Below, piece by piece: positions 5,905 to 6,457 of a stretch of 6,457 bases of DNA (positions are counted from its first letter, which is position 1; the number at the start of each line of letters is the position of its first letter). Below the pieces are notes generated by a model. That model searched no databases, was not told the origin of the DNA, and was given only the letters and a program-made list of their open reading frames with translations. The translations under genes were made by a program, and so were the position numbers. Source of the DNA: DATMYQ01 sp035560935 (lineage in GTDB: Bacteria; Bacillota; Negativicutes; Sporomusales; Sporomusaceae); the NCBI GenBank assembly GCA_035560935.1, contig DATMYQ010000010.1, positions 1 to 6,457 on the forward strand, read 5' to 3'.

Positions 5905-5929
5905 GCTGGTGGAGGCTACCTCCACCAGC
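5905..5929 (+). terminator. Hairpin after the phosphoesterase gene
   Basis: A perfect 11-bp stem (GCTGGTGGAGG / CCTCCACCAGC) with loop CTA begins 16 bases past the stop. It is GC-rich but has no T-run, so termination may be inefficient or Rho-assisted. The arms include TGGTGGAGGC, the same decamer as in the att-like repeat nearby at 5979-6002. Confidence 0.55.
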
Positions 5930-5946
5930 CGTCTACACAAACAACA

Positions 5947-5971
5947 AGAGCCCGCGCGATTCGCGGGCTCT
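5947..5971 (-). terminator. Hairpin terminator, minus strand, beside att-like copy 2
   Basis: A 10-bp stem (AGAGCCCGCG / CGCGGGCTCT) with a 5-base loop is followed on the minus strand by TTGTTGTTTGTG, a U-rich tail. Its distance from the tmRNA-like 3' end (7 bases) matches the 246-268 hairpin beside copy 1 (8 bases), but the stem sequence is entirely different. It was probably an RNA-gene terminator in origin and now lies convergent to the phosphoesterase gene. Confidence 0.65.
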
Positions 5972-5978
5972 CAGTCAT

Positions 5979-6002
5979 TCCGGATTTGATTGGTGGAGGC
6001 GA
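5979..6002 (-). repeat. 24-bp direct repeat, copy 2; tmRNA/tRNA 3'-end-like, candidate att site
   Basis: This copy is identical over 24 bases to 277-300 and in the same orientation, with CGCCTCCACCA on the minus strand followed by ATCAAATCCGGA and a terminator. Similarity continues weakly beyond the 24 bases (AGTAA versus AGTCAT), then stops. On the other side the copies diverge at once (ATCCGC versus AGCCAA), and no T-arm precedes either. The intact tmRNA, if it exists, would lie to the right of the window. Confidence 0.5.
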
Positions 6003-6208
6003 GCCAACACCAGCCAGGCGCAAAACTTTTGTTATCAAAAAATTTTTGGCTGAGCGTTTTAGCGGGTCAGGTAAAATGCCCCCAAAGATCATTCCAAAAA
6101 GCACTGATCATTCTATAATCTTTAGTTCACTCTAACCTTATTTTCGCCTTCGGTCCAGCTCTTAGACTATGAATGAAACAGCTTTATCTTCTCGAATTAA
6201 ATCTAATT
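6003..6208. other. Non-coding stretch without recognised features
   Basis: This AT-rich stretch lies between the att-like repeat and the winged-helix gene remnant. A TATAAT at 6114-6119 has no matching -35 upstream on the plus strand. A 62-codon minus-strand reading frame covers part of it but runs on through the repeat and the terminator hairpin, so it is not taken as a gene. Confidence 0.5.
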
Positions 6209-6457
6209 CTAAAGCATAGCCCGACAATAACAAGTTGCTCGGCCAACCCCTTTTTTTATAATTACACCGTTAGACGACATCATAGCAAGAATTTCTGTTG
6301 TCCGAGATTTACCCAAACTCAACAACTGCATAGCTGCAACTGTAGTAATGCTATCATGCTGCTTTAAATATTCTAATACTTTCCCCTGATGTAAACTAGA
6401 ACTAATTTTTCCCGTCCAATTTTATCGTCTGGTCTTTTCGTCCGGTTACTATTTATT
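6209..6457 (-). pseudogene. C-terminal part of a winged-helix protein, frameshifted and cut by the window edge
   Basis: Reading the minus strand back from a TAG at 6209-6211, 70 codons are open up to a TAA at 6422-6424. They contain GKVLEYLKQHDSITTVAAMQ, LLSLGKSRTTEILAMM and NGVIIKKGVGRATCYCRAML. This is a typical winged-helix pattern: helix, short acidic turn, helix, recognition helix, then a GVIxKxGxGRxTxY wing. Such domains often close Fic or AlbA-domain (Schlafen/RecG-like ATP-binding) proteins. No start codon or ribosome site exists in this frame. Just upstream, at the A5 run at 6406-6410, another frame encoding SNRTKRPDDKIGREK is open to the window edge, so one missing A would join the two. 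The gene is therefore either broken or misread by one base, and its 5' part lies outside. What the full protein did cannot be said. Confidence 0.6.

Noticed and set aside
5916..6104. 62-codon minus-strand ORF ending ...GVGSPPPIKSGMTES and beyond
   Set aside because: It is generated by translating the att-like repeat and the terminator hairpin. It has no ribosome site and no recognisable family.

Overview
The window looks like a piece of accessory DNA from a Firmicutes-type bacterium. The signs are strong GGAGG-type ribosome binding sites, an AgrC-like GHKL sensor kinase paired with a LytTR response regulator, and several Rho-independent terminators. The mix of Sec and Tat exported proteins with moderate GC would fit a Negativicutes (Sporomusa/Pelosinus-like) genome, but that placement is a guess and no marker gene in the window fixes it.

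Layout, left to right. (1) 1-140 is the end of an insertion sequence, with five phased copies of TGTCCGGAT about 22 bp apart, typical of an IS21-family terminus. (2) 246-300 holds a hairpin terminator on the minus strand next to a 24-bp sequence. Read on the minus strand, this sequence ends in CGCCTCCACCA, the form of a tmRNA/tRNA 3' end. (3) 364-1368 (-) is an exported DUF3089-type alpha/beta hydrolase. It is preceded in the same operon by a tiny secreted-peptide ORF (1391-1510, -) that has an in-frame TAA inside its signal peptide. (4) 1806-3095 (-) and 3202-3933 (+) are a divergent two-component pair: a polytopic GHKL histidine kinase and a LytTR response regulator. Each ends in a terminator. 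(5) 4146-5888 (+) is a Tat-exported metallophosphoesterase. (6) 5905-6002 has two hairpins and a second copy of the same 24-bp tmRNA-like sequence. (7) 6209-6457 (-) is the frameshifted C-terminus of a winged-helix protein that runs off the window.

Two structural observations tie the region together. First, the 24-bp repeats at 277-300 and 5979-6002 are in direct orientation, 5.7 kb apart, and each has its own terminator. They bracket all four main genes, as expected for displaced att sites of something that integrated at an ssrA (tmRNA) 3' end; no integrase lies between them. Second, an imperfect inverted repeat of about 90 bp (1695-1783 and 3943-4033) flanks the two-component pair. Each copy contains the terminator of one regulator gene, an invariant 15-mer, and a candidate outward promoter (TTGATA-N18-TATNNT) pointing at the neighbouring exported-enzyme gene.

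The inferred working model is a self-contained sensing cassette. The kinase and regulator would sense an extracellular cue, possibly the small secreted peptide or a product of the exported enzymes. They could drive both flanking operons through the shared element, giving coordinated export of a hydrolase and a phosphoesterase. The gene families are well supported; the regulatory link and the peptide's role are hypotheses.
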